Origin: M3007 sp041736625 | GTDB lineage: Bacteria; Bacteroidota; Bacteroidia; Chitinophagales; Saprospiraceae | Length of the DNA: 64,000 bases | NCBI GenBank assembly: GCA_041736625.1 | Contig: JBGSTG010000087.1 | Span: 86,950 to 150,949, forward strand | Reading direction: 5' to 3' | Part shown: in pieces, positions 34,111 through 42,259 of the stretch | How the letters are laid out: each line of letters begins with the position of its first letter | How positions within the stretch are numbered: position 1 is the stretch's first letter | Made by a program: the position numbers and the translations under genes | The notes under the pieces: generated by a model | The model's input: the letters and a program-made list of their open reading frames with translations, nothing else | The model's database searches: none | What the model was told of the DNA's origin: nothing

Positions 34111-35217
34111 TCACCACACCGGACACCCCTTGAGGCGGCTGCGGAGGGCGTCGGCAAACTGGCGGGCGGCGGTGACGCCGGGGGCCGGCACGGGCGGCAC
34201 GCCGGAGGCGGTAGCCGTCGGCAGGGGGTCGGGCACAACGAAGTAAGTAGCCTTGCCTTCTGCTGATTTGTGGATGTACCGGTAAACGGGTATGATGCCG
34301 TATCGCCCGTATTCGGCCCTGGGCACGCCTTTGTGGTGCAGCAGTTCGACGGCGAACAGGATGCCGCCGTCGGTGTGCGTTTTTTGCTGGTTGGAAATAA
34401 AATTGCCGAGCGAATACACCACCAGCGCTTGCTTGCTGCTGCCGTCGGGCAAGTCCACCGTTTCCCATTTTACCGGCTGCACGACGTGGGGGTGGGCGCC
34501 GATGATCATGTCGGCGCCGTGGCGGATCATGAACTGCGCCAGGGCGCGCTGTTCGGGGTTCTCGGTGAGCTGGTACTCCAGCCCCCAGTGCGCAAAAACG
34601 ATGATGAAGTGTGGCTTTCGGGCGCGCGCCTCGTCGAGGTCTTTGCGGATTTGCGCCGTGTCGAGCAGGTTGACGATCGTGGGCGCCTCGGTCGGTATGC
34701 CGTTGGTGCCGTAGGTATAGTTGAGCAGCGCGATTTTGAACCCGTTTTTGTACAGCATGAGCGGGTAGAGGGTGGCGCGTTCGTTGGCGTCTTTAAAAGT
34801 GCCGGTTTGCATGAAATTCAGCCGGCGCAGGGTCTCGATGGTGGTGGTCACCCCGGCGCCCCGGGCGTCGTTGGAGTGGTTGTTGGCCGTGGTGAGCACG
34901 TCGAATCCGACGTCCTTGAGCGCCTCCGCCAGCGCATCCGGGCTTCTGAACATGGGATAGCCGGTGTAGGGCGGCTTGCCGGGCAGGGTGAGCTCGAGGT
35001 TGCCGATGGCGATGTCGGCCGACTCCAGGAGGGGCCGCACGTACCGGAAGCAGGGCCGGTAGTCGTACGCCTTGTCCGGCACCAGCTCGGCGCTGCGGAT
35101 CTGGGGCGTGTGGCCCATGATGTCGCCGGCAAACACCAGGCGCAGGGTGTCGGTTTGGGCGCTGAGCAGGCTGGAGCCGCTCAGGAGTAGGGCAATCGGC
35201 AGGAGCACTCGACGCAT
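34111..35217 (-). CDS. CapA family protein (metallophosphatase-fold, capsule/PGA-type)
   Basis: I start at the ATG at 35217 because it gives a signal peptide (MRRVLLPIALLLSGSSLLSA); the longer frame from 35298 would run through the cold-shock terminator. The 368-residue protein has the CapA (PGA_cap) motifs LVFAGDIMGHTP, IGNLELTL, TTANNHSNDARGAG, VFAHWGLEY, IGAHPHVVQP and VYSLGNFISNQ. These proteins have a calcineurin-like fold and are associated with poly-gamma-glutamate or capsule synthesis; the activity in Bacteroidota is not settled. It would act in the periplasm. Confidence 0.92.
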   Translation of the reverse strand: MRRVLLPIALLLSGSSLLSAQTDTLRLVFAGDIMGHTPQIRSAELVPDKAYDYRPCFRYVRPLLESADIAIGNLELTLPGKPPYTGYPMFRSPDALAEALKDVGFDVLTTANNHSNDARGAGVTTTIETLRRLNFMQTGTFKDANERATLYPLMLYKNGFKIALLNYTYGTNGIPTEAPTIVNLLDTAQIRKDLDEARARKPHFIIVFAHWGLEYQLTENPEQRALAQFMIRHGADMIIGAHPHVVQPVKWETVDLPDGSSKQALVVYSLGNFISNQQKTHTDGGILFAVELLHHKGVPRAEYGRYGIIPVYRYIHKSAEGKATYFVVPDPLPTATASGVPPVPAPGVTAARQFADALRSRLKGCPVW

Positions 35218-35264
35218 GCAGCGGAGATTTGACGGTAAAAATAAGGGAAAAGAGTGGGTACCTG

Positions 35265-35305
35265 AAAATGAAAACCCCCGGCTGCTTATTCCAAGCAACC
35301 GGGGG
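35265..35305 (-). terminator. Rho-independent terminator of the cold-shock gene
   Basis: A 13-bp stem (35275-35287 with 35293-35305, one wobble) around a 5-base loop is followed on the minus strand by TTTTCATTTT. It sits 31 bases after the cold-shock stop codon and before the CapA start. Confidence 0.85.
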
Positions 35306-35335
35306 CAACACGCTTTGTATGTTTCAGGAAACGGC

Positions 35336-35527
35336 TTAGGCCAGTTTCACATCGACTGCGTTCAAACCGCGTTTGCCGTTCTGCGTACGGTAAACGACCT
35401 TATCGCCTTCGCGAATTTCGTCAATAAGTCCACTAACGTGAACGAAAATTTCCTCTTTGGAGGAGTCATCAACGATGAAACCAAAACCTTTGGTTCCATT
35501 AAAAAATTTTACTGTGCCGGTAAACAT
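35336..35527 (-). CDS. Cold-shock domain protein
   Basis: The 63-residue protein starts at the ATG at 35527: MFTGTVKFFNGTKGFGFIVD carries RNP1 (KGFGFI), and IFVHVSGL carries RNP2. It is a complete single CSD of CspA size and would bind single-stranded RNA or DNA as an RNA chaperone. It has its own promoter (35569-35576) with a leader of some 35-40 bases and its own terminator. A longer in-frame start at 35599 would lie upstream of the promoter box. Confidence 0.95.
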   Translation of the reverse strand: MFTGTVKFFNGTKGFGFIVDDSSKEEIFVHVSGLIDEIREGDKVVYRTQNGKRGLNAVDVKLA

Positions 35528-35568
35528 TGAAAAAAAACTTGAAAAGTGAATCTGGCAAAATGCCGCTG

Positions 35569-35599
35569 CAAAGGTATGGGCTTTACAACAAAAAAACAA
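35569..35599 (-). promoter_or_regulatory. Promoter of the cold-shock gene
   Basis: On the minus strand TACCTTTG (35569-35576) is preceded at 20 bases by TTG. This is a complete Bacteroidota -33/-7 pair with the same spacing as at 17.4 and 59.4 kb. Confidence 0.7.
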
Positions 35600-35626
35600 T
35601 ATCCCCGGCGCAAAGAAATTTTTGGG

Positions 35627-36811
35627 TCATTTTTTCTGGAATCGCTCGCTCATCACTTCGCGGCCTTTGACCACCTTCAGCACGTAAAACCCGTCGGTGA
35701 GCGTGGCCACGTTGAACCCGAACTGCTCCGCTTCGGCCTCGCCGCTGCCCGAGAGCACCTGGCGGCCCGACTGGTCGTACACTTCCCAGCTGAACGCCTC
35801 GTCGGCGGCCGTCTCGAAGCGCACAGTCACCTCGTCGCTCGCCGGGCTGGGCGCCACGCGCAGGCGGGCAGTGGTCTCGCCGAACTGCACGGTCACCACC
35901 GGACTGTACGAGAACTGCCCGTCGAAATCCACCTGCTTGAGGCGGTAGTAGTTGACGCCCTGGAGGGGCTTTTCGTCGGTGAAGGTGTATTCCAGGATGG
36001 TGCTGGAGTTGCCGGCGCCGGGGATGCGGCCGATTTCTTCGAATTGGGCGCCGTTGGGGGAGCGTTCTATTTGGAAGTGGGAGTTGTTTTGTTCTAGGGC
36101 GGTGGTGAAGGTTAGGCGGGTGGAGTTGGCTTGTTTTTCTACTTCGAAGGATAGCAGGTCGATGGGGAGGGCAACTGCACCATTGACTATAAAATCATCT
36201 CCTGGAGTAGCACTAGGATCGTTCAGGTACCAAGTGCCGGTAGCCCCTGACGCGCCCCAAGTAACAACGCGTATCGTTATCGTAGTTGGTGCGGCAACAT
36301 TTTGCAAATCGCTGATTCCAGATAAACTAATGGCTGATTGAGGGTTTCCGGCGGAATTTGTAACACCACCCCATGTAATACTGGAGCCTATATTAACGAA
36401 CGACCCGCTACCAATCCTGTATTGCCATTGGCCGGTTGTTGGACCGGTACTGGACCTACGGATATTGTATGCACCAATACTTGATAAAGATACCTTGTAA
36501 CCTGTATTAGCCTGAATGGTGAATGTTGCAAAATCGTTCGCTGTAATGGCATTGGCCAAAGAGGTTTCAGTGAAATTATTCCCGCCCCACGCATTCCCTG
36601 CACCTGTACCGGTAGTACCTACACCAGAACCCCTTGTCAACCCTCCAATGGTCACATTACTCCCTATTGTTATTGCTGCGTATGGGCTTGGTCCGTAATT
36701 ATTGCTACCACCTGGTAGTGGGTCAAAATCCCAACCTGCAATTACTTGCGCATTAAGCGTTGAGAAACCTGAAAAAATTAGAAAAAGGAGAATTTTCCAG
36801 AGAGATTTCAT
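35627..36811 (-). CDS. T9SS type A cargo protein (beta-sandwich domain), copy 1
   Basis: From the ATG at 36811 the 394-residue protein has a signal peptide (MKSLWKILLFLIFSGFSTLNA), an N-terminal beta-rich domain beginning QVIAGWDFDPLPGGSNNYGP, then a linker ALPIDLLSFEVEKQ with a fibronectin-like module (HFQIERSPNGAQFEEIGRI, YTFTDEKPLQGVNYYRLKQ), and a C-terminal T9SS type A sorting domain (PSPASDEVTVRFE, WEVYDQSGRQVLSG, GFYVLKVVKG). It should be secreted across the outer membrane and attached to the surface. The part coding for the N-terminal domain (about 36180-36811) is visibly richer in A and T than the rest. The downstream half closely matches the neighbouring paralogue. Confidence 0.9.
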   Translation of the reverse strand: MKSLWKILLFLIFSGFSTLNAQVIAGWDFDPLPGGSNNYGPSPYAAITIGSNVTIGGLTRGSGVGTTGTGAGNAWGGNNFTETSLANAITANDFATFTIQANTGYKVSLSSIGAYNIRRSSTGPTTGQWQYRIGSGSFVNIGSSITWGGVTNSAGNPQSAISLSGISDLQNVAAPTTITIRVVTWGASGATGTWYLNDPSATPGDDFIVNGAVALPIDLLSFEVEKQANSTRLTFTTALEQNNSHFQIERSPNGAQFEEIGRIPGAGNSSTILEYTFTDEKPLQGVNYYRLKQVDFDGQFSYSPVVTVQFGETTARLRVAPSPASDEVTVRFETAADEAFSWEVYDQSGRQVLSGSGEAEAEQFGFNVATLTDGFYVLKVVKGREVMSERFQKK

Positions 36812-36885
36812 GGCGAGAGGTTTATGAAAATTAATTTCAATTTGTAAAAAAAACATATGGCTTCCTGATGTCGGAAGCACATACG

Positions 36886-36893
36886 CAAAGGTA
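36886..36893 (-). promoter_or_regulatory. -7 promoter box of T9SS cargo gene, copy 1
   Basis: The minus strand reads TACCTTTG, the exact box used by the cold-shock, mltA and second cargo genes, 75 bases before the start codon. Confidence 0.6.
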
Positions 36894-37024
36894 TCCACGC
36901 AGACCGCGCAGGCCACACAAGCTATGTTAACTAATCGTTAAATTAAAATATTTAATTCATTTATAACAATGACTTTACAAAAATTAATATGATTATTTAG
37001 CGATTTTCAGGAACTAAAAAAATC

Positions 37025-38176
37025 CTACAATCGAACCCAACGACCTTCCACCACCTTTCCCATGGCAGCCACCCGCACCGCATACATGCCCGCAGGTAAA
37101 TCCCCCACTCCCAACGCCATCCGCCCCTCCATCTCCCCCGACCGCAACACCCGTCCCCCGGCGTCCACCAGCATCCACTGCACCGGCGCTTCGCCCGTAT
37201 CCCCGGCCCAGGCCACCGTCAGCCGGTCTGTCGCGGGGTTGGGGTACAGGAGCAGGTCTGCTGCGGCGGCATCCCGCGCAACCGCGACTACCCTGCTGAA
37301 GGTATACCGTCCGTCCACATCCACCTGCCGCAAGCGGTAGTAGCCCGTACCCGGCAGCGGCGCCGGGTCGGTGAACCCATACGTCTGCACCACGGCGCTG
37401 TTGCCCGCGCCCGGCACGCGCCCGATGGCTTCGTACCGCGCCCCGTCGACGCTGCGCTCCACCTCGAAATACGCGCTGTTGGTTTCGGAGGCCGTTGCCC
37501 ACGCGAGCGCCACCGCGTTGCCTTCGGCGCGCGCCTCGAAGCGGAGCCATTCGACCGGCAGGGCGGAAGGGCCGCTGATTTGCACGTTGTCGAAGCGCCA
37601 GGTGCCAGCAGGGCCGGTAGCGTCGAAGCCATAGATGCGGAAGCACACTTCGGTTACCACTGGCGAGGCAGGTATGTTGAACGAATAGGGCCCTTGAGAG
37701 CGCCACAAATCAGGGTCGGGCATCGATCCGACCCCTAAAGAGGTAAAGGATGCAAAGTCGTTGGTCGACGCCCGCACCTCAAATTCGCGGGGTCCTGTAC
37801 TCGACCGCCGCTCATCGAACTGAATACCGACCGCCTCGCCGGGCGTAAACACCGTACCCGGGTCGGTGTCCACGCAGAACTGGAGGTAATCGTTCAGGTT
37901 CGGGCTGCCGCCGGTTGACCACCCATTGCCCGAATACGCTTTACCCATAGTAGGGTTTCCCTGCGGGTAGCGCCCCGGCGGGTCCGGATTCGGCACACCT
38001 ACACTCGACCCAAAAATAGCATCCTGCCCGTTCAGGTTGGGCGCTCCGCTGCCGGTGATGCTGGTCACGGCCGGAGAGGACAAGTCAAAGTCCCAGGTGG
38101 CCAAAAATCCCTGTTGGGCGCACAAATCCGTAATCAGCCCCGGGAGGAGCAGGAGTATTATCCAAAATCGGTTCAT
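37025..38176 (-). CDS. T9SS type A cargo protein, copy 2
   Basis: The 383-residue protein has a signal peptide (MNRFWIILLLLPGLITDLCA), an N-terminal domain starting QQGFLATWDFDLSSP with NLNDYLQFCVDTDPG and FQFDERRSSTG-like IQFDERRSSTGPREFEVR, the linker ALPVEWLRFEARAEG, the module AYFEVERSVDGARYEAIGRV, and a sorting domain (LLYPNPATDRLTVAW, WMLVDAGGRVLRSGEMEG, GMYAVRVAAMGK). It is a tandem paralogue of the gene just downstream: linker, module and sorting domain align throughout, while the N-terminal domains differ more. It is likely a secreted, surface-attached protein of unknown target. Confidence 0.9.
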   Translation of the reverse strand: MNRFWIILLLLPGLITDLCAQQGFLATWDFDLSSPAVTSITGSGAPNLNGQDAIFGSSVGVPNPDPPGRYPQGNPTMGKAYSGNGWSTGGSPNLNDYLQFCVDTDPGTVFTPGEAVGIQFDERRSSTGPREFEVRASTNDFASFTSLGVGSMPDPDLWRSQGPYSFNIPASPVVTEVCFRIYGFDATGPAGTWRFDNVQISGPSALPVEWLRFEARAEGNAVALAWATASETNSAYFEVERSVDGARYEAIGRVPGAGNSAVVQTYGFTDPAPLPGTGYYRLRQVDVDGRYTFSRVVAVARDAAAADLLLYPNPATDRLTVAWAGDTGEAPVQWMLVDAGGRVLRSGEMEGRMALGVGDLPAGMYAVRVAAMGKVVEGRWVRL

Positions 38177-38191
38177 GTGAATGGTTTTACC

Positions 38192-38227
38192 GGGGGCAAA
38201 GGTAGGCGGGGGGCGGGGGGTGGGGGG
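38192..38227 (-). promoter_or_regulatory. Promoter of T9SS cargo copy 2 embedded in a G-quadruplex motif
   Basis: The minus strand reads TACCTTTG at 38197-38204, 21 bases before the start codon. On the plus strand, four runs of five or six G (38192-38196, 38208-38213, 38215-38220, 38222-38227) surround the box, three of them separated by single bases, which fits the pattern of a stable intrastrand quadruplex. Confidence 0.6.
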
Positions 38228-38257
38228 TTAAGTTTGGATTAAGTTGAGGGAGGAATT

Positions 38258-38359
38258 TAAATAAACCGCAGAGGACACAGAGGTTTCACAGAGGGGCGCG
38301 AAGGTTGAATCCCCTCTGCGCCCCTCTGTGAAACCTCTGTGTCCTCTGCGGTTTATTTA
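38258..38359. repeat. Perfect 42-bp inverted repeat
   Basis: The 42 bases at 38258-38299 (beginning TAAATAAACCGCAGAGGACA) are the exact reverse complement of 38318-38359, with an 18-base loop. Two partial copies of its end (GCGGTTTATTTA) follow at about 38376-38410. The same CCGCAGAGGACACAGAGG word is, as I recall, a common intergenic repeat in many unrelated genomes. Confidence 0.95.
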
Positions 38360-38407
38360 CCCCCCCTCGCTCTGCGGTTTATTTAAACCTCCCCCGCTGC
38401 GGTTTAT

Positions 38408-38509
38408 TTAAGCCCCCGTCACCAAAACCCAAACCAGAAAAGCCACCCCCAGGGCAGCCAGCAAAATCAAAATCCAGGGAAATGGTTTGCGCTCCGGGCG
38501 TCTAAGCAT
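38408..38509 (-). CDS. Membrane microprotein, 33 residues
   Basis: A short ORF reads MLRRPERKPFPW followed by a single strong transmembrane helix (ILILLAALGVAFLVWVLV) and the tail TGA. Positively charged residues before the helix and none after predict the N-terminus in the cytoplasm. I do not recognise a family. It lies 40 bases after another microprotein gene in the same direction, and the two may form a unit. The last codons overlap the end of a repeat (GCGGTTTATTTA). Confidence 0.5.
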   Translation of the reverse strand: MLRRPERKPFPWILILLAALGVAFLVWVLVTGA

Positions 38510-38549
38510 ATCAAAACGGGATCGCGGGAAAAAAGCAACCGCAGTATAC

Positions 38550-38654
38550 CTAACCCTTCAGCTTCTCCGAGAAAAACTCGTTCCGTCCGGCGAAGGTGCG
38601 GCGTCCAACATAAATCACGGCGAGGATTAGCGTATACGTGAGTGTTGCGGTCAT
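38550..38654 (-). CDS. Membrane microprotein, 34 residues
   Basis: The ORF encodes MTATLTYTLILAVIYVGRRT followed by FAGRNEFFSEKLKG: one N-terminal transmembrane helix and a charged cytoplasmic tail. Length and layout resemble small accessory subunits of membrane complexes (for example KdpF or CcoQ types), but there is no sequence match I can name. It precedes the second microprotein in the same direction. No TAnnTTTG box was found upstream. Confidence 0.5.
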   Translation of the reverse strand: MTATLTYTLILAVIYVGRRTFAGRNEFFSEKLKG

Positions 38655-38915
38655 AAGGTTTGCTTTAAAAACGGTTTGCAGGCAGGACGAAATGCGGATT
38701 ATCAATGGAAGACACCAATGAAACGTCCGGGGGTTGGGTAACGCTGCCTGGGCCCGGCAATTTTTTTACGCCTGTTTTTCATCGCTGCGTTTTTTTCACA
38801 GCGGGCAAGAAGGCGTTTTCCTACAGGAAAAACCGGCGATCAATCAGGCTGGCAAGGTCGCACACAAATTTTTAAAGAAAATTTCCTGTACGTTATCTTA
38901 TTGTTAAAAGTAAGC

Positions 38916-38923
38916 TACTTTTG
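38916..38923 (+). promoter_or_regulatory. -7 promoter box of the EF-G2 gene
   Basis: TACTTTTG matches TAnnTTTG exactly. The 45-base leader that would follow contains a heptamer array. Confidence 0.6.
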
Positions 38924-38932
38924 GAATTCGGA

Positions 38933-38957
38933 ATTCCGTATTCCGCATTCCGCATTC
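38933..38957. repeat. Heptamer array in the EF-G2 leader (ATTCCGC type)
   Basis: ATTCCGT, ATTCCGC, ATTCCGC, ATTCGAA lie between the promoter box and the start codon, so they would be transcribed as part of the 5' UTR. Confidence 0.8.
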
Positions 38958-38973
38958 GAAAACTCTTTTACCT

Positions 38974-41097
38974 ATGGCAACCTTTGATACGCGCGACATC
39001 CGGAACGTGGTCCTCGTAGGCCACGCCGGATGTGGTAAAACCACGCTGGCCGAGGCCATGCTCTACGAAGCCAAAGTCATCACCCGCCGGGGCAACGTGG
39101 CGGACGGCAACACGCAAAGCGACTACACGTCGATCGAACAGGAACGCGGCCACTCGCTGTTCTCCTCCGTCCTGCACTGCAACTGGAAAGACAACAAAAT
39201 CAACATCCTGGATACGCCGGGGCTCGACGATTTTGTCGGCGAGGTGGCCTCCTCCCTCAAGGTGGCCGACACCGCCCTGCTGGTGCTCAACGCCCGCAAC
39301 GGCGTGGAGGTGGGCGCCGAAATCCTGTGGGAGTACATCGAGCGGTTCGAAACGCCTACGGTGCTGGTCATCAACCAGCTCGACCACGAAAAGGCCGACT
39401 TTGAAAACACCCTGGCCCAGGCAACCGCCCGCTTCGGGACCCGGGTGCTCCCCCTGCAATTTCCGGTGGAGACCGGCCCCGGCTTCAACGCCATCATCGA
39501 TGCGCTGCGCATGGTCATGTACGTGTTCCCTGCCGAGGGCGGCAAACCCGAGAAAAAAGACATCCCGCAGGCCCACCGCGAACGCGCGCAGGCCCTGCAC
39601 CAGGCACTCGTGGAGGCCGCTGCCGAAAACGACGATTCCCTGATGGAAAAATTTTTTGAGGCCGGCGAACTCGACGAAGAAGAGCTCGCCCGCGGCCTCA
39701 GCATCGGCCTCGCCCACCGCCAGTTTTACCCGGTCTTTTGCGCTTCCGGGCTCCGCGACATGGGCTCCGGCCGCATCATGGGCTTTATCCACGACATCTG
39801 CCCCAGTCCGGCCGACCGCCCGGCGGCCGACCTGGAAAAAGGTGGCACCAAACCCTGCGACCCGAATGCGCGCGCCTGCGTGTTTGTATTCAAAACCGTC
39901 AACGAACCCAAGGTCGGCCTCGTGTCCTATTTTAAGGTGTACTCCGGCGTCCTGAAAGCCGGCGACGAACTGGTGAACGCCGACAACGGCACGTCCGAGC
40001 GTTTTGCCCAGCTCTTTGAGTCGGAAGGCAAAAACCGGGACGCCGTGCCCGAATTGCGCGCCGGCGACATCGGCTGCACCGTCAAGCTCAAAAACACCCA
40101 CACCAACCAGACGCTCAACCCCAAGGGCGCCGACCTGCGCATCGCGCGCATCGGCTTCCCGCCCCCCAGGCTGCGCATGGCCGTGGTGCCGCCCAGCAAG
40201 GCCGAAGTCGAAAAAATGGCGCACGCCCTGCACAGCATCCACGAGGAAGACCCTACGCTCTTCTACGAACAAAGCCAGGAGCTGAGGCAGACCATCGTGT
40301 ACTGCCAGGGCGAAATGCACCTCGACGTGGTCCGGCACAAAGCCCAGGAGGTGTTCGGCGTCCAGCTCCACTTCGAAGAGCCGCGCATCCCCTACCGGGA
40401 AACGATCACGCGCGCCGCCGACCATGCCTACCGGCACAAAAAACAATCGGGCGGCGCCGGACAGTTCGCCGAAGTGCACCTGCGCATCGAACCCTGGTAC
40501 GAAGGCATGCCCGACCCCGCCGGGCTCAACGTGCGCCAGTCCGACATCGAAGACCTCCCCTGGGGCGGCAAACTGGCCTTCATCTGGGCTATTGTCGGAG
40601 GCTCCATCGACTCCCGGTTCATCAACGCGATCAAAAAAGGCGTCATGCTCAAAATGGAAGAGGGCCCGCTGACCGGCTCCCGCGTGCGCGACATCCGGGT
40701 GAGCGTGTACGACGGCAAAATGCACCCCGTAGACTCGAACGACATGGCCTTCCAGATCGCGGCCAGCATGGGCTTCAAGGAGGCGTTCCCGGCGGCCGGC
40801 CCGCAAATTCTCGAACCGGTGTACGACCTGGAGGTGATGTGCGACGCCGACGTGATGGGCAATGTAATGGGCGACCTCCAGACCCGCCGGGCCATCATCT
40901 CCGGCATGGACGCCGAAGGGCACTACCAGGTGATCCGCGCCCGCGTACCGCTCAAGGAGCTACACCTGTACACCGCCACCCTGCGCGCGCTCACCCAGGG
41001 CAAAGCCAAGTTTAACATGCAGTTCGCCGAATACGCGTCCGTGCCGGGCGATTTGCAGCATAAACTGGCAGAGGCGTACACCCATACTGACGAATAA
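38974..41097 (+). CDS. Elongation factor G-like GTPase (EF-G2 type)
   Basis: The 707-residue protein has the five-domain EF-G layout. The G domain has Walker A GHAGCGKTTL (residues 15-24), switch II DTPGLDDF and the base-recognition motif NQLD; later come domain II, then FYEQSQELRQTIVYCQGEMHLDVV (domain III), domain IV with KKQSGGAGQFAEVHLRIEP, and domain V with AEGHYQVIRARVPLKEL. Switch I reads ERGHSLFSSV where true EF-G has RGITI, which marks the EF-G2/FusA2 paralogue group. The role of this paralogue in translation is less well defined than that of FusA. It has its own promoter. Confidence 0.92.
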   Translation: MATFDTRDIRNVVLVGHAGCGKTTLAEAMLYEAKVITRRGNVADGNTQSDYTSIEQERGHSLFSSVLHCNWKDNKINILDTPGLDDFVGEVASSLKVADTALLVLNARNGVEVGAEILWEYIERFETPTVLVINQLDHEKADFENTLAQATARFGTRVLPLQFPVETGPGFNAIIDALRMVMYVFPAEGGKPEKKDIPQAHRERAQALHQALVEAAAENDDSLMEKFFEAGELDEEELARGLSIGLAHRQFYPVFCASGLRDMGSGRIMGFIHDICPSPADRPAADLEKGGTKPCDPNARACVFVFKTVNEPKVGLVSYFKVYSGVLKAGDELVNADNGTSERFAQLFESEGKNRDAVPELRAGDIGCTVKLKNTHTNQTLNPKGADLRIARIGFPPPRLRMAVVPPSKAEVEKMAHALHSIHEEDPTLFYEQSQELRQTIVYCQGEMHLDVVRHKAQEVFGVQLHFEEPRIPYRETITRAADHAYRHKKQSGGAGQFAEVHLRIEPWYEGMPDPAGLNVRQSDIEDLPWGGKLAFIWAIVGGSIDSRFINAIKKGVMLKMEEGPLTGSRVRDIRVSVYDGKMHPVDSNDMAFQIAASMGFKEAFPAAGPQILEPVYDLEVMCDADVMGNVMGDLQTRRAIISGMDAEGHYQVIRARVPLKELHLYTATLRALTQGKAKFNMQFAEYASVPGDLQHKLAEAYTHTDE

Positions 41098-41166
41098 GCC
41101 AACTACCGACCGCCAACTACCGACTACCGACCGCCGATAGCCGACAGCCGACCACCGATAGCCAAC
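41097..41166. repeat. Heptamer array of ten units filling a convergent intergenic gap
   Basis: AGCCAAC, TACCGAC, CGCCAAC, TACCGAC, TACCGAC, CGCCGAT, AGCCGAC, AGCCGAC, CACCGAT, AGCCAAC are contiguous. The array spans the whole space between the EF-G2 stop codon and the stop codon of the LptG-like gene. On the other strand the units are of the TCGGNNN type seen inside the thioredoxin gene. Confidence 0.9.
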
Positions 41167-41167
41167 C

Positions 41168-42256
41168 TCACTTCTGCGCCTGCCCGGCCAGCCATATCGC
41201 CACGCCCGCAAAGAGCAGATTGGGCAGCCACATGCCCAGCCAGATGGGCAAACCGCCCGTGGAAACAAACGTGATGGAAAATTTGCTGAGAAAAACAAAC
41301 AGCCCGCCGATACTCACCGCCAGGGCGAGGTGCAGGCCCATGCCCCCGCGGACTTTCCGGCCGGCGACCGACAGCCCGATCACGGTGAGCAGGATATTGG
41401 TGAACGCATCGGCCGACCGGCGGTTTCGTTCGATGGCATATTGCCGCGAAGTGTGCAGCCCCCGCTCCCGGTCCCGCTTGATGGCCCGATTGAGCTCCAG
41501 CGTGTTCATTTCCTCGATCTGGTTTTCGAACCACTGGAAGTCCTGGGGCGCCAGGTTAATGAACGTGTCTATTGGCGTCGAATACCGCGCATAGGTTTCG
41601 CGCATGCCGTCGAAGTCCCGAATCGTGTAGTTGGTGAGTTCCCACCGATTGATCGAATCGCCCAGCCAGCGCGCGGTTTGGGCGTCGAGTATGCTGATCA
41701 GGCGGGTGCCGGCGTATTTTTCGAGCCGGACGCCGGCGGCGACTTGTTTTTCCTTGTTGTACCCCTGGATGAACACCTTGGTGTCGGGGCCCAGCAACAT
41801 GTGCACGTTGGCGGTTTTGCCCTTGTCGGAGTTTTTGTGGATGTACGTGCGCTCGAACGTCATGCGACGCTTGTTCCCCACGGGCACCAGGTAGTGATTC
41901 AGCAGAAAATGGGCCATGGTGATGAGCAGTCCGGCAACCAGGTAAGGCTGCAGGAGCCGCCGGAAGGAAACGCCGGCGTTGAGAATCGAGAGGATTTCGG
42001 CGCTAAACGCCATACGGGAGGTAAAAAAGACGACCGCCACCAGGGTGTACAGGGGCATGAGCATGCCCATCATGGTAAACAGGAAACCCGGGTAATAGTC
42101 GCGCAGGATTTCGAGTGTCGTGCAATCCCGTTCGATGAAATACTTGACTTTTTCGCTGAAGTCGATGGCCATGGAGATGACCGAGAAAATCAGGATGGCG
42201 AAAAGCAGGGTAGCGATGAATTTCCCGATGATGTAACGGTCCAGCGTTTTGAGCAT
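41168..42256 (-). CDS. LptF/LptG family permease (lipopolysaccharide export)
   Basis: The 362-residue protein has the YjgP/YjgQ layout: about three N-terminal helices (YIIGKFIATLLFAILIFSVI, YPGFLFTMMGMLMPLYTLVAV, LQPYLVAGLLITMAHFLL), a periplasmic beta-jellyroll domain (about 125-260), and three C-terminal helices. The motif AEILSILNAGVSFRRLLQPYL matches the coupling region that contacts the LptB ATPase. LptF and LptG extract LPS from the inner membrane for transport to the surface. It follows the GldE-like gene by 3 bases. Confidence 0.93.
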   Translation of the reverse strand: MLKTLDRYIIGKFIATLLFAILIFSVISMAIDFSEKVKYFIERDCTTLEILRDYYPGFLFTMMGMLMPLYTLVAVVFFTSRMAFSAEILSILNAGVSFRRLLQPYLVAGLLITMAHFLLNHYLVPVGNKRRMTFERTYIHKNSDKGKTANVHMLLGPDTKVFIQGYNKEKQVAAGVRLEKYAGTRLISILDAQTARWLGDSINRWELTNYTIRDFDGMRETYARYSTPIDTFINLAPQDFQWFENQIEEMNTLELNRAIKRDRERGLHTSRQYAIERNRRSADAFTNILLTVIGLSVAGRKVRGGMGLHLALAVSIGGLFVFLSKFSITFVSTGGLPIWLGMWLPNLLFAGVAIWLAGQAQK

Positions 42257-42259
42257 CGT

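Noticed and set aside
35218..35298. Longer start for the CapA gene at 35298
   Set aside because: It would translate through the cold-shock terminator hairpin and put 27 residues ahead of a good signal peptide.
38968..40923. A 651-codon open frame on the minus strand across the EF-G2 gene
   Set aside because: It mirrors the codon structure of EF-G2, has low-complexity His/Val/Gly-rich translation and no recognisable domain; the plus-strand protein is certain.
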